Notes: generated from the sequence alone by a model not told the origin. DNA of 64,000 bases from JAVJSU01 sp040219275 (GCA_040219275.1 JAVJSU010000007.1:1-64000), one strand, 5' to 3'. Numbered from the stretch's first letter, positions 35,057 through 44,276 are shown. Numbers and translations are program-made.

Positions 35057-36065
35057 TTTGTTCCTCGTCTGTATTTAACGAAAAGTTGAGCGATTCAAAC
35101 ATCGCATCAATCGCGGCTAAATTTGGTGTGAAGGCGGATGGTGGCGCGTTGTTGATTTGTGAGACCACCCCGTAGAGATAATCCAGATAATTTTCTGGCT
35201 CGATGTTGAAATCTGCGGACTCGTAGGACTCCGGCAGAAAATCCATGCTGATGGGCAACAGGGCGGAAATAAAAAATGCGCCATCATCGGTTAAGCCGAG
35301 AAACACATAGCGCGTTCCGGCATTATGTACGGGGGACATATCCTGCGCGAATTGCGTGATGTAGCGCAAGCCTCTTCCGTTTTCAAAGTCAACAAAACCG
35401 ATGTGCGCACGGAACATTTGCGCGGTCATAATGTTTGGCAAAAAAAACCTATCGCTGATGTCTTCCGGCAATCCCTGCACATCGAGGATATCGCGCAATT
35501 CAGCCAAGGTCTCCGCTGTGTAATCGCTGAGGTCGGCATATGCGGCGACAGGATAAATGCTGATGCTGGCATCTGTATTGGAGACACTTTCCCAGCCCGC
35601 GAGGATGCTATACAAAAATGCTGGCGTTGAGAGTTCTGGCGCGGACGACAGCACATTTGCATCAAAAATCATGCCGTCAATGCCCTCTGCCAGATCGCCA
35701 TAATCAAGCTCATATTGCATCAAGTCGGTGCTGATGAGCGGTTGTAGCCAGTAAGTGTCGCTGTCACCTTCCACTGTCCAGCCGATGCGCCCATCATAAT
35801 CGACCTGCCACCAATTAAACCCATCCGCACAGACCGGACCTGCCAGCACATCAAAAATCGCTCCGGCGGGGATGCGCCCGATGTTTGCTCCGGCGGTGGT
35901 TGGTTGATTACGCATCCGGTTGGCTTCCCCGGGTAAGACGCGACCTTCCACGCCAACAATGAGGCGAGGCGTGACGACATCGGGGCAATCGGCGAGATTG
36001 TTTTGAGCATTGATTACGCTAAAATTGATGATGAGGAAAAGGCTCGTCAGCAGTAAACGGCGCAT
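35046..36065 (-). CDS. Secreted SH3b protein, single-domain paralogue
   Basis: The 339-residue protein has a signal peptide ending INAQ and an SH3b-like domain (about residues 28-115: GRVLPGEANRMRNQPT, GRIPAGAIFDVLAG, GFNWWQVDYDGRIGW). A single copy follows of the domain duplicated in the downstream paralogue, with FENGRGLRYITQFAQD and YVFLGLTDDGAFF. The pair therefore arose by duplication. The C-terminus (SLNTDEEQNAD) overlaps the start of the next gene. A divergent intergenic region of about 200 bases lies upstream. No enzymatic motif is present; an envelope-associated binding role is the cautious inference. Confidence 0.82.
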   Translation of the reverse strand: MRRLLLTSLFLIINFSVINAQNNLADCPDVVTPRLIVGVEGRVLPGEANRMRNQPTTAGANIGRIPAGAIFDVLAGPVCADGFNWWQVDYDGRIGWTVEGDSDTYWLQPLISTDLMQYELDYGDLAEGIDGMIFDANVLSSAPELSTPAFLYSILAGWESVSNTDASISIYPVAAYADLSDYTAETLAELRDILDVQGLPEDISDRFFLPNIMTAQMFRAHIGFVDFENGRGLRYITQFAQDMSPVHNAGTRYVFLGLTDDGAFFISALLPISMDFLPESYESADFNIEPENYLDYLYGVVSQINNAPPSAFTPNLAAIDAMFESLNFSLNTDEEQNAD

Positions 36066-36272
36066 GATTATTTTCCTATAGAGTTTGCAAGTCTAATTAT
36101 ATGAGGAATCTGCAAATCGTGTTTTGTAGGTGAGCATTTCGGAAACGGAGACTCAGGAGATAGGTCAAAATTATTACAAGTTGGAATCTTAAGGCTTTAT
36201 TGGATTGCGCTATATTACAATACTGATATGTACTACGCATGTAGCTTATGAAATGGTAGAGGACAAAAATTT

Positions 36273-36719
36273 ATGGCTTACGTAACAGCGTGGTTGGTTC
36301 CCCAACGTATCATCATGACCTATAGCTATGGGGTTACTACGGCGGCAGACGTTCAAGAAAATATGCACATTATGGCACCAATGGTCGAAGAGGGCATTCC
36401 CTTCATTCATTACATCACCGACGGGACAGATGTCACCAGGAATGATCTTAGTCTGAAGGATTTGAAGGGGATTTTTGGTAGCATGGAAAAAAGCCCTACG
36501 ATGGGGTGGACGTGTTCCATTAATCCGAATGGGATGCAACGCTTTTTAAGTGCGGTAATTTTCCAATTCGCCGGAATGCGTGGACGCAGTTTTGCCTCTG
36601 TAGATGATTCGCTGAAATTTCTCGCCGAGGGTGACGAGACACTACCTTCTTATGAGGAACTCGCCGAAACCTACGCGGCATGGAGACAATCGCTTGTCCT
36701 TGAGCCGGAAATGTCATAA
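36273..36719 (+). CDS. Small cytoplasmic protein, possible STAS/SpoIIAA-like fold
   Basis: A 148-residue protein without signal peptide or membrane span. The order of short strands and helices (RIIMTYSYGVTTAADVQEN, FIHYITDGTDV, SLKDLKGIFGSMEKS, GWTCSINPNGMQRFLSAVI) is compatible with the STAS-like fold of SpoIIAA-type proteins. No conserved phosphorylatable serine can be assigned, so this remains a fold guess. The gene is divergent from the SH3b pair and precedes the TIM-barrel gene by about 125 bases. I do not recognise the family. Confidence 0.6.
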   Translation: MAYVTAWLVPQRIIMTYSYGVTTAADVQENMHIMAPMVEEGIPFIHYITDGTDVTRNDLSLKDLKGIFGSMEKSPTMGWTCSINPNGMQRFLSAVIFQFAGMRGRSFASVDDSLKFLAEGDETLPSYEELAETYAAWRQSLVLEPEMS

Positions 36720-36846
36720 TTCAGATGACTGTTCCAATTTTTGCAACATCTTGACGAAAATTTACGCGCATTGAGTATAAATCTTGCCAGATTTGCGCTA
36801 TAGTCGGTGACTTAGTGTTAGTTGCAAACAGGCAGGAAGACACTCC

Positions 36847-37653
36847 ATGAAAATTGCGATTCAAGAATCCTCCCTCCCCGGTGAAACGATTCTACAAAAG
36901 ATGAAGACCGCACAAAAAATTGGGATTGAGGGCATAGAGGTTTCGTCCGATGGATTACACACGCGCAATGAAGAAGTCCTCGGCGCGATGGAGGCGACAG
37001 GTGTGCGGATTGCGGCGGTGAATGCCGGTGCGACACATCTGCTTCATCCTGAATTTAGCCATCGTGAAAAGGCGCTCGTAACTTTGCGTACCGCCATGAC
37101 GGATGCGCTGGATATTGGCGCGGACGGCGTGGTATTTATCCCGCATTATTCGACTTCCGCTGTGTTGCCGGATCTGCGCCCCTATAAATCTGCCATAGAG
37201 ATGGAAGGCGAATTGCTGGTTGCGCAACTTCGCGCCACGCTGACCGATCTCGCCTATGCGCTCGGTTCGCAATTGTACATGCTCGCCGTCAGTAAACAAC
37301 GCGCCCATCTAATTAACACGCTGTATCAGGCGTATGTGATCCGCGACAAAATTGACCATCATCCCCACTTAACACTCGCGGCTGAATTATGTGATATGCA
37401 AAGCGAGGAAGACGATCCCGTCGGCGCGTTGGTCGACTATGGGGCGCATCTCGGCTATGTGCATATTGCAGATACAAGCCATCGGTTGCCCGGTCATGGA
37501 GACATGAATTTTAATACGATCTTGAGCGCACTGAAGATGAATGCTTATGACGGCTGGCTGACCCTCACTTGCAACGTGCCGAACATCGACGATCCCACCT
37601 ACGTTGATGATCTTTCGGCGAGTGTGGCGATGTTGAATGCCGCGATGAGTTGA
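36847..37653 (+). CDS. Xylose-isomerase-like TIM-barrel protein with degraded metal site
   Basis: The 268-residue protein has the epimerase/isomerase fold of the AP_endonuc_2 family: AQKIGIEGIEVSSDG, VRIAAVNAGATHLLHP, ALDIGADGVVFIP, YVHIADTSHRLPGHGDMNF and YDGWLTLTC. In catalytic relatives the metal is held by Glu, Asp, His and Glu. Here the first glutamate block (usual EPLNRYE) reads LAVSKQR. The Asp/His block reads ELCDM, and the last glutamate position reads T or C. Only the VHIAD histidine and the RLPGHG loop remain typical. It is probably a binding protein or a pseudoenzyme rather than an active sugar epimerase. The start ATG follows CAGGAAG. Confidence 0.75.
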   Translation: MKIAIQESSLPGETILQKMKTAQKIGIEGIEVSSDGLHTRNEEVLGAMEATGVRIAAVNAGATHLLHPEFSHREKALVTLRTAMTDALDIGADGVVFIPHYSTSAVLPDLRPYKSAIEMEGELLVAQLRATLTDLAYALGSQLYMLAVSKQRAHLINTLYQAYVIRDKIDHHPHLTLAAELCDMQSEEDDPVGALVDYGAHLGYVHIADTSHRLPGHGDMNFNTILSALKMNAYDGWLTLTCNVPNIDDPTYVDDLSASVAMLNAAMS

Positions 37654-37694
37654 AAAGTTTTTCAGTAAATCAGTAGGTCAGTTTGGGAACTCAT

Positions 37695-38174
37695 ATGTTA
37701 GAGGATATGAATCATATTGACTGGAATCGAGTTGGTAACCCAGATATTCCACGCTGGTTGGAAGGTCTAACCTCTGTAGATCTGAATATTTGGGGAAGGG
37801 CTGTCCATCGTCTGGCTGTTGATGTGGTCATGGAGGATGAAGTCTCTGATGGGAATTTGCGCCCGACAACGGCTTTATCATCCGATCTTCCAATTCTGAT
37901 CATCCCATTTCTAATTGAACTTCTCGAATCCAGTTTAATTCAATCACGAGCATCTATTCTTTCGCTTCTTGACTCGCTTGCCATGTATCATGTCCGATTT
38001 AAAGATGCTGAAGGGAAAGTGGGTTTAGAAAAGGAGCATTTGTTACGTGCATCGCAAATATTCGAGCTTATTCGTGCTGAAGCTGGAACGTACCGAAAAC
38101 TTGCCAGAGACGAAAATCTAAAAGTTAGGGAATTCACCCTCTCTTTGTTAAGGACACTCGAATTAGAAGTGTAA
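37695..38174 (+). CDS. Small helical (HEAT-like) protein, unknown function
   Basis: A 159-residue soluble protein composed of helices. It begins MNHIDWNRVGNPDIPRWLEGL, continues LNIWGRAVHRLAVDVVMED and SDLPILIIPFLIELLESS, and ends with paired helices (REFTLSLLRTLELEV). The phrasing DIPRWLxxLxSxD...WGxAVxxL resembles HEAT-repeat proteins that often accompany polymorphic toxins as immunity factors, but no toxin gene is next to it. ATG 37695 is the chosen start; a TTG four codons earlier is possible. AT content looks higher than in adjacent genes, which could indicate recent acquisition. Confidence 0.55.
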   Translation: MLEDMNHIDWNRVGNPDIPRWLEGLTSVDLNIWGRAVHRLAVDVVMEDEVSDGNLRPTTALSSDLPILIIPFLIELLESSLIQSRASILSLLDSLAMYHVRFKDAEGKVGLEKEHLLRASQIFELIRAEAGTYRKLARDENLKVREFTLSLLRTLELEV

Positions 38175-38274
38175 AAAGAACAATCAATTAATAAATACTC
38201 TTGCCGTTAAGCCTTAGAATCGGTGAGTGGCGTTATAATGAAGTTGAAACGAACGGCACATCACAGGCGCTTAC

Positions 38275-39237
38275 ATGGCTATTTTTCGCGAAATTGAACC
38301 ATCCAATATCAGCCTGAACAACCCGATTGCGCGGGCAGAGCACGATCACATCCATCGTAAATTACAACACGATCAACGCTCGCGCTGGCGGAGTATCGCG
38401 CTGATTGCCGGATTGATCGGCGTGGTGGGCTTGCTCATCACAAATCGACTGGCGGATATGGGCTTCTTCCGTCTGCTCCCGGACGCGGTAGAAGTGTATG
38501 CTGTGTTAATTGCGACGGTGCTGATGGGCTTCTGGCATTTTGGATTGATGCTTCGCACGTTGTCGATGTCTGCGGAAACTTTCGTGCGGGAAAAACGTGG
38601 TGGTACATGGGAATCACTGGTGCTGACCTCTGCTGGCGCACGGCGTTTGGTGCTGGGTAAATGGTGGGGCGTGGTGTCCATCGTCTGGAAAGAATATGTG
38701 CTTCTGGCAATTCTGCGGGCGTTCTTGATTGTGGTGATTGGGATAGTGATTACTGTCCGGCAGAGCGTGGCACTATTTCCGTTGGATGCTGACCCTGTTT
38801 CTACCGCGCTCCCTGGAATCGTCCTCGCATGGATTTTTAGCTTCGCCTTCATGATGATAAATATGGGCTTTACGGTAGCGGCGGGTGTGATGGGGTCGCT
38901 TTTCGGGCGCATTCACACGCCGAGCATCAGTACCGGACAGAGTGCGCGGTTGCTCGTGCTCGTTATTCCGATCGTTTTATTGCTCCTGCCTGTGGCGGTA
39001 CTTATCCCTTTGCAAAATGAACAAATCTCGTATCATGGATTATTATTGCTAGGCGGTGCACAACTCAGCCTGATTGATAATGGGATGATTTTCATGGCGT
39101 TTTTAGCAAATCCGTATGATCCACATGGACTGATTTATGTTGTTGTGGCGCTGATAACGCTGTCAGTTTATGGATTGATGACGATTCTCTCTCTGCGCGT
39201 TGCCGAACGTATCGCAATACGGCAGGGCGCGGCATGA
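38275..39237 (+). CDS. ABC-2-like membrane permease, copy 1
   Basis: The 320-residue protein has seven or so membrane spans and the cytoplasmic motif VREKRGGTWESLVLTSAGAR followed by LVLGKWWGVV (about residue 100). That loop (REKxxGTWExLxLT...GKWW) is seen in ABC-2-type permeases that export lipids, drugs or polysaccharide. A basic N-terminal tail contains HDHIHRKLQHDQRSRWRS. It is followed after 46 bases by a paralogue on the same strand, suggesting a heterodimer. No ATPase subunit is adjacent, so the partner must lie elsewhere if this is a working exporter. Confidence 0.72.
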   Translation: MAIFREIEPSNISLNNPIARAEHDHIHRKLQHDQRSRWRSIALIAGLIGVVGLLITNRLADMGFFRLLPDAVEVYAVLIATVLMGFWHFGLMLRTLSMSAETFVREKRGGTWESLVLTSAGARRLVLGKWWGVVSIVWKEYVLLAILRAFLIVVIGIVITVRQSVALFPLDADPVSTALPGIVLAWIFSFAFMMINMGFTVAAGVMGSLFGRIHTPSISTGQSARLLVLVIPIVLLLLPVAVLIPLQNEQISYHGLLLLGGAQLSLIDNGMIFMAFLANPYDPHGLIYVVVALITLSVYGLMTILSLRVAERIAIRQGAA

Positions 39238-39283
39238 TAGGATTGGTTGGACACTGAGTGACAATTAACAGGACTTCGTAAAA

Positions 39284-40210
39284 ATGGCAACGGTTTCATC
39301 AAAAGCATCAAAAATAGCGAATGTCTCCCGCATTGCGGAGGCATCTTCGAGTTCACCCCGTAAATTATTTAGTTTTCGCGATAATCCGATTGCGAAAGCG
39401 GAATTCCGGCATCAACGACATGTGCTCAATACCAGCCGTTCCGGTATTATCTGGATTTTGCTTGCTTCGGTCATGCTGATTCCGGCGATGCTCTATGGCA
39501 TGGTGCTGTACGGAGCGGTACTCTTTAATTTTTCCCTGCCTGACGTGGATCAATTTACGACCTTCGGGCAGATCCTCGGCTGGTTGGTCGCCATGCTGGT
39601 GACGATGAACATCGCGTTGTATGGTGTCGTCATCTTGATTACGCTCGGGCTTTCCGCACAGAGCATCACGCGGGAAAAAACGGGTGGCACATGGGACACG
39701 CTGGTACTCACAAACATCGACGCACGGACCATTGTGCGCGGGAAGTGGTGGGCATCTGTGCGGGCGCTATGGGGCGATCATCTGATGATTCTGCTATTGC
39801 GTCTGGGTTTTCTGGGGCAAATTTTGATATTTCTTCGGGACAATTCAGCCAACCTGACTGTTGAACTGTCCATCAATCTGATGCTCATACTCCCACTCAC
39901 CGCATTGATTATTCTTATTACGGTCATTGATGCCGGCTTCACTGCCGCTCTCGGCATCGCCATGCCACTATCTGCGGCAGGAAATGGTCTGGTGATGGCG
40001 GGCGCAATTGCAGTCCGCATTGGTGCGTTTATCGCGCTGGGGATGATGGCGTGGGATGTTGGCGGGCGTATCCTCAGTGGTGGCACATGGTTTTTAGTGG
40101 GCTTACTCTGGGTCGCTGGTTTCATCGTTGCAACGTGGCTGGCTCTGCGATGTGCGGAATGGTTGGCGATTCGCGGGCAAGTTTCCGCACCGGATCAGCA
40201 TAATGGGTGA
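39284..40210 (+). CDS. ABC-2-like membrane permease, copy 2
   Basis: The 308-residue protein parallels its neighbour: a basic N-terminal segment (AKAEFRHQRHVLNTSRSG), spans starting at about residue 48, and the shared loop TREKTGGTWDTLVLTNIDAR followed by IVRGKWWAS. The GTWDTLVLT-GKWW motif argues that the two derive from one duplication and work together. AGGA nine bases upstream supports the ATG at 39284. It ends 46 bases before a sensor kinase gene, which might be cotranscribed. Cargo cannot be named. Confidence 0.72.
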   Translation: MATVSSKASKIANVSRIAEASSSSPRKLFSFRDNPIAKAEFRHQRHVLNTSRSGIIWILLASVMLIPAMLYGMVLYGAVLFNFSLPDVDQFTTFGQILGWLVAMLVTMNIALYGVVILITLGLSAQSITREKTGGTWDTLVLTNIDARTIVRGKWWASVRALWGDHLMILLLRLGFLGQILIFLRDNSANLTVELSINLMLILPLTALIILITVIDAGFTAALGIAMPLSAAGNGLVMAGAIAVRIGAFIALGMMAWDVGGRILSGGTWFLVGLLWVAGFIVATWLALRCAEWLAIRGQVSAPDQHNG

Positions 40211-40255
40211 GGAAAAACACCGTATGGCGCGAACACATAAGTCGTTGAGTTGCTG

Positions 40256-41716
40256 ATGACGTTTTTTGATTCTGCGGGGGCGAATCGTAATGCTGAATCT
40301 TCAGCATCCTATTCGATGCGCTGTGTGTTCACGCAAACAGGTATTGTGCGTCATGCCAATGACCGTTTTCTGGCTTTGGTCGGCATGGATGAAATTACAC
40401 TGATTGGCGATTCACTCGAACAGTATATTCACCCCGAAGATTTTCCACGCTTAATGGATGCCCTCAGCAATAATTTCCGGAATGAAAACACAACAACCCG
40501 TGAATTGCGCTGGCAATTACCGGATCAAAGTTATTTGTGGCTGAGTTGGCACATTCAGCCAGATACAGGCGGCTTTCATGCGATTATTCATGACATCTCA
40601 ACCCGTAAGGCACTAGAACGGGCGATGGGTGAAGATATGATTTATTATCAAGGGTTGCTCCAGAGTCAGATTGATCTGGTATGTCGATATTTGCCGGATA
40701 CCACGCTTGTGTTTGTCAATGATGCGTATTGTCGGTATTTTAATATTGATCGTGAAACATGGCTTGGCAAGAGCTTTTTGGCGTTAGCGATACCCGAAAA
40801 TTATCGAGCGATTCATGAGCGGATTGAAGAGGTACTCAACGACCCATCACCCAGAGAAACGGTGACGCGCACGATATTTAGTGACGGGGAATATCATTGG
40901 ATACAATGGATTGATTACGGGATTGTTGACGCACTAAATAATGTGGTAGCGATACAGGCAGTGGGGCGGGATATTACTTCGCTCAAACGGGCAGAGGCAC
41001 AACTGGCGCAAGAACGCGAAGTGGTCGAATTTCGTAAACGGTTAATGTCCATGATTTCGCATGATTTTCGCACCCCTCTTGCCGTGATTCAATCTGCAAG
41101 TAACATGTTGCAAACCTATCGTGCCAAACTCGACGAGGATCGGCAAGATATGTATCTGGAACGGATTAATGTCCAGGTGCAACGCTTGATCCATATGTTG
41201 GATGATATGCTCTTGCTCGATAAATCAGAAAGTCATAAGCTACAGATTTTACCGGAGACCGTGAATATCGCCGATTTTTTTAACGCAATGGTTGATGATT
41301 TCCGTATGGCGTATCCGAATCATGTGATTGTCCTCACAATACATTCATCAAATGATCCATATTGTTCGGATAGCACAGCATTAGAGCATATCTTTGATAA
41401 CTTGATTGGCAATGCACTCCGCTATTCTCTGGCAGGGAAATCAGTAACGATTGAGATTCACCAGCAGGAAGAAATTCTCTATGCTCAAGTTAGCGATGAC
41501 GGAATCGGCATCCCTGAAGAGGCGCAGACACATATCTTTGATAATTTTTACCGCGCAAATAATACGATAGGGATTGCCGGTACAGGCTTAGGGTTGAGCA
41601 TCGTTAAACAATATGTTGACTTGCTTGGCGGGACGATTACTTTTGTGAGTAAGATTAATCAAGGTACACAGTTTACCGTCACCTTACCCTCGATGTGTGA
41701 CGTAGAACACGAATAA
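40256..41716 (+). CDS. PAS-PAS sensor histidine kinase
   Basis: The 486-residue protein is soluble. A first PAS domain (about residues 18-125: GIVRHANDRFLALVGMDEIT) and a second (about 130-250: LVFVNDAYCRYFNIDRE) precede a HisKA dimerisation domain with the phospho-acceptor H in MSMISHDFRTPLAVIQSA (about residue 270). The HATPase_c domain has the N box IFDNLIGNALRYS, G1 box VSDDGIGIPEEAQ and G2 box GTGLGLSIVKQY. It lacks a membrane anchor and so senses a cytoplasmic signal. No response regulator is adjacent; the receiver at 52964 is a possible but distant partner. An adjoining TTG/ATG cluster makes the start uncertain by two codons. Confidence 0.92.
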   Translation: MTFFDSAGANRNAESSASYSMRCVFTQTGIVRHANDRFLALVGMDEITLIGDSLEQYIHPEDFPRLMDALSNNFRNENTTTRELRWQLPDQSYLWLSWHIQPDTGGFHAIIHDISTRKALERAMGEDMIYYQGLLQSQIDLVCRYLPDTTLVFVNDAYCRYFNIDRETWLGKSFLALAIPENYRAIHERIEEVLNDPSPRETVTRTIFSDGEYHWIQWIDYGIVDALNNVVAIQAVGRDITSLKRAEAQLAQEREVVEFRKRLMSMISHDFRTPLAVIQSASNMLQTYRAKLDEDRQDMYLERINVQVQRLIHMLDDMLLLDKSESHKLQILPETVNIADFFNAMVDDFRMAYPNHVIVLTIHSSNDPYCSDSTALEHIFDNLIGNALRYSLAGKSVTIEIHQQEEILYAQVSDDGIGIPEEAQTHIFDNFYRANNTIGIAGTGLGLSIVKQYVDLLGGTITFVSKINQGTQFTVTLPSMCDVEHE

Positions 41717-41866
41717 CGTTTAGCGAATTTTCTTCCCACCCCTATTATTTATTTTTATTTACAATTCATAACACACTAAATTTGATCAATTTTGCAACAT
41801 TGATGAACCATTGACGGTATAGCTGGTATATACCCATTCACAATGGTTTGTTTTGGAGGTTCTATT

Positions 41867-42859
41867 ATGTCTATTCGAACGCAAAAACTTAGTCAATGGT
41901 TCTGGTTGGTGGCGGCACTTGCTGTGTTGCTGATGGCAATGGCGATCCCTGCTTATGCTCAGGATGGCGCTGATGTTGAAGACCCCTATTTGTTTGAATT
42001 CACCGGTGCACTCAGCTTTGGCGAAAACGGTGATATTACCGTCGGTGGTGTTTATGTGCTTGCTCCGGCAGGAACATTCAACCCATCCATATTTCAGGAA
42101 GGTGATGAAGTCACCATTACCGGCTATTTGCTCAATGATGACACTATTCAGGTGACGGGTATCATGATTGTGCTAGATGATCCTGAAGAAACTCCCGAAC
42201 CGGAAATGACACCCGAACCGGAAGCTACTCCTTCGGTTGATGAAGAAGAAGACGATTGTATTGTGAGCGAAGCCGAAGGTGAAGAAGCTGTTGAAGGCGA
42301 CGCAGACGAGACACTCTGCTACGATCCGATTGGCGATCATACGATTGCCACGATCATCGCTACTGAATTTGAACTGGATTATGACGAAGTTTCCGGCTGG
42401 CACGAAGATGGTTATGGCTTTGGTGAGATCGCCCGTGCATTGCTTCTTGTTCAGGCATTACAGGATGCCGCAGAAGCTAACGGTGAAACCCTTGATGCTG
42501 ATTTCGATGTCTACGCAATCTTTGCCCTGCGTGAAGAAGGTAGCGGTTGGGGTCAAATTCTCGCCGACTATGATGTTCACCCATCAGACCTTGCACCCGG
42601 TCGTATTTTCTCCAACCGTCCTGAGAATGCGGGTCGCCCCGAAGATGCAGGTAACAACGGCAATGGCAACGGTAACAATGGCAACGGTAATGCTGGTGGC
42701 AACGGCAACGGAAACAACGGCAACGGAAATGCTGGTGGCAACGGTAATGGTAATGGTAATGGCGGCGGCAACGGAAACGGTAACGGCGGTGGCGGTAATG
42801 GAAATGGTGGCGGTAATGGCAACGGTGGTCGTGGCGGTGGTCGCGGCAACGGCGGATAA
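41867..42859 (+). CDS. Secreted protein with DUF5666-like domain and Asn/Gly-rich tail
   Basis: The 330-residue protein has a signal peptide ending AYAQ. Then comes a small beta domain (about residues 35-100: YLFEFTGALSFGENGDITV, GDEVTITGYLLNDDTIQVTG) like DUF5666 OB-type folds. A Pro/Glu linker and an acidic, helical central region with DPIGDHTIATIIATEF and EEGSGWGQILADY follow. The last 75 residues are almost only Asn and Gly in (NGNG)n, GGNGNGN patterns. The tail is low-complexity and probably disordered. A GGAGG ribosome site seven bases before 41867 fixes the start; the ATG at 41843 has none. Function is unknown; an envelope or matrix role is inferred. Confidence 0.78.
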   Translation: MSIRTQKLSQWFWLVAALAVLLMAMAIPAYAQDGADVEDPYLFEFTGALSFGENGDITVGGVYVLAPAGTFNPSIFQEGDEVTITGYLLNDDTIQVTGIMIVLDDPEETPEPEMTPEPEATPSVDEEEDDCIVSEAEGEEAVEGDADETLCYDPIGDHTIATIIATEFELDYDEVSGWHEDGYGFGEIARALLLVQALQDAAEANGETLDADFDVYAIFALREEGSGWGQILADYDVHPSDLAPGRIFSNRPENAGRPEDAGNNGNGNGNNGNGNAGGNGNGNNGNGNAGGNGNGNGNGGGNGNGNGGGGNGNGGGNGNGGRGGGRGNGG

Positions 42860-42888
42860 ACCAACACTAGCTGTATAAAATTGAATCT

Positions 42889-42926
42889 AAAGGGCGATGC
42901 TAAATTCTAATGGCATCGCTCTTTTT
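42889..42926 (+). terminator. Intrinsic terminator after the Asn/Gly-rich protein
   Basis: AAAGGGCGATGC (42889-42900) pairs with GCATCGCTCTTT (42913-42924) with one wobble, followed by a short T run. Confidence 0.85.
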
Positions 42927-42941
42927 GCTATTCAGAAGCCG

Positions 42942-44276
42942 TTAATCATCTGCCATGCGGACGATGCGCGGATGGAATTCGCCGACGATCTTCACGAGGT
43001 CGGATTGCGCCTGCATCACCTCATGGATGGATTTATAGGCTTGCGGTGCTTCGTCCAGCCCACCGCCGAGCAATTCGATCCCGCGTTCCTTTAAGTAGGC
43101 TTTCTGGGCATTGCGTGTGATGGACGATTTTGCCTTGCTCCGGCTCATCTTGCGCCCTGCACCATGCGATGCCGAGTTGATCGATTCCGGCAATCCTTTG
43201 CCCCGCACCACATAACCGGGGTCGCCCATCGAACCGGGAATGATGCCGAAGACATTTTCGCCCGCCGGAGTCGCCCCCTTGCGATGGACGATCACTTCTT
43301 CGCCGTTAAAATCTTCTTTCCACGCGAAGTTATGATGATTTTCCACACTTGCGAGCGGTTGAAAGCCAACACCTTTCGCGATGCGATCATGAATCACTGC
43401 ATGGTTGGCGGAGGCGTATTCACCGGCGAGGTGCATGGCTGTCCAATATTCCTGACCTTCCGCCGAGTCCATATCGAACCACGCCAGATGTTTGACCTCT
43501 TTTGGCAGATGCGGGCGGGTTTTCATCGCCAGCTTGGAATAATAATCGGCGATTTTATAGCCTACTCCACGCGATCCGCTATGGCTGAGCAGGGCGATAT
43601 ACGTCCCCGGCGCAACGCCGACTAATTCATCGCCATGCACGGTAAATAAGCCCCACTCTACGAAGTGATTGCCGCCGCCGCTGGTGCCAAGTTGATCCAC
43701 GCCTTTGTCGTAAAGCTGTTTGAGCAACTGCGTGGCGTTCCAATCAGGATGATCGAGCACATCATGATCGGACTTATTGCCTTTTTCGAAGGTACTGCCT
43801 GCGCCGAATCGGGTCTGATTCAGCAAGACGGCTTTTAGCATTTCCTGATGCTTATTCAGGTCGCGCTCGTTCGCGTCAAAAATCGTCACTTTCATGCGGC
43901 AGGCAATATCTACGCCGACAGCATACGGAATCACCGCGTTACGGGTCGCCAGCACACCGCCAATCGGTAAGCCATAGCCGAGATGCGCGTCCGGCATCAG
44001 CGCGCCTACGACGGATACGGGTAGGCGGGCGGCATTGCTCATCTGGTCAAGCGTGCCTTGATCAATCTGTTCGCTCCCCCATACTTGATATGGGACGGGG
44101 GAACCCAATTCGGTGCGTTCCGGTGCGGCTTGTGCGCCGACATAGGTCATCGCGGCGTTAATGCCCCCATCACGGAAGTGCGCCCATGCTTCTTTATGCT
44201 GATCTTTTGTGAGCACGCGTTCTTTGAGTAACTTCTCAAGCCGGCGTGAGTCTTTGCGTTTCGTTTTATTTACCAT
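42942..44276 (-). CDS. rtcB: RtcB-family RNA-splicing ligase
   Basis: The 444-residue protein carries the RtcB signatures: MPDAHLGYGLPIGGVLAT, GVDIACRM (with the metal-binding cysteine), GGGNHFVEWG, NHHNFAWKE, IVHRKGATPAG, PGSMGDPGYVVRGKG, and SASHGAGRKMSRSKAK with the histidine that takes GMP. The C-terminal DEAPQAYKSIHEVMQAQSDLV is standard. RtcB joins 2',3'-cyclic phosphate or 3'-phosphate RNA ends to 5'-OH ends with GTP, repairing cleaved tRNA or other RNA. The gene overlaps the upstream Nudix gene by one base (TGATG), so the two form an operon. Subfamily assignment beyond RtcB is not attempted. Confidence 0.95.
   Translation of the reverse strand: MVNKTKRKDSRRLEKLLKERVLTKDQHKEAWAHFRDGGINAAMTYVGAQAAPERTELGSPVPYQVWGSEQIDQGTLDQMSNAARLPVSVVGALMPDAHLGYGLPIGGVLATRNAVIPYAVGVDIACRMKVTIFDANERDLNKHQEMLKAVLLNQTRFGAGSTFEKGNKSDHDVLDHPDWNATQLLKQLYDKGVDQLGTSGGGNHFVEWGLFTVHGDELVGVAPGTYIALLSHSGSRGVGYKIADYYSKLAMKTRPHLPKEVKHLAWFDMDSAEGQEYWTAMHLAGEYASANHAVIHDRIAKGVGFQPLASVENHHNFAWKEDFNGEEVIVHRKGATPAGENVFGIIPGSMGDPGYVVRGKGLPESINSASHGAGRKMSRSKAKSSITRNAQKAYLKERGIELLGGGLDEAPQAYKSIHEVMQAQSDLVKIVGEFHPRIVRMADD

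Noticed and set aside
36751..36790. TTGACG and TATAAA before the TIM-barrel gene
   Set aside because: The spacer is 19 bases, longer than usual, so it was not listed as a promoter.
42577..42867. Minus-strand proline/leucine-rich ORF
   Set aside because: Antisense of the Asn/Gly tail; a composition artefact.
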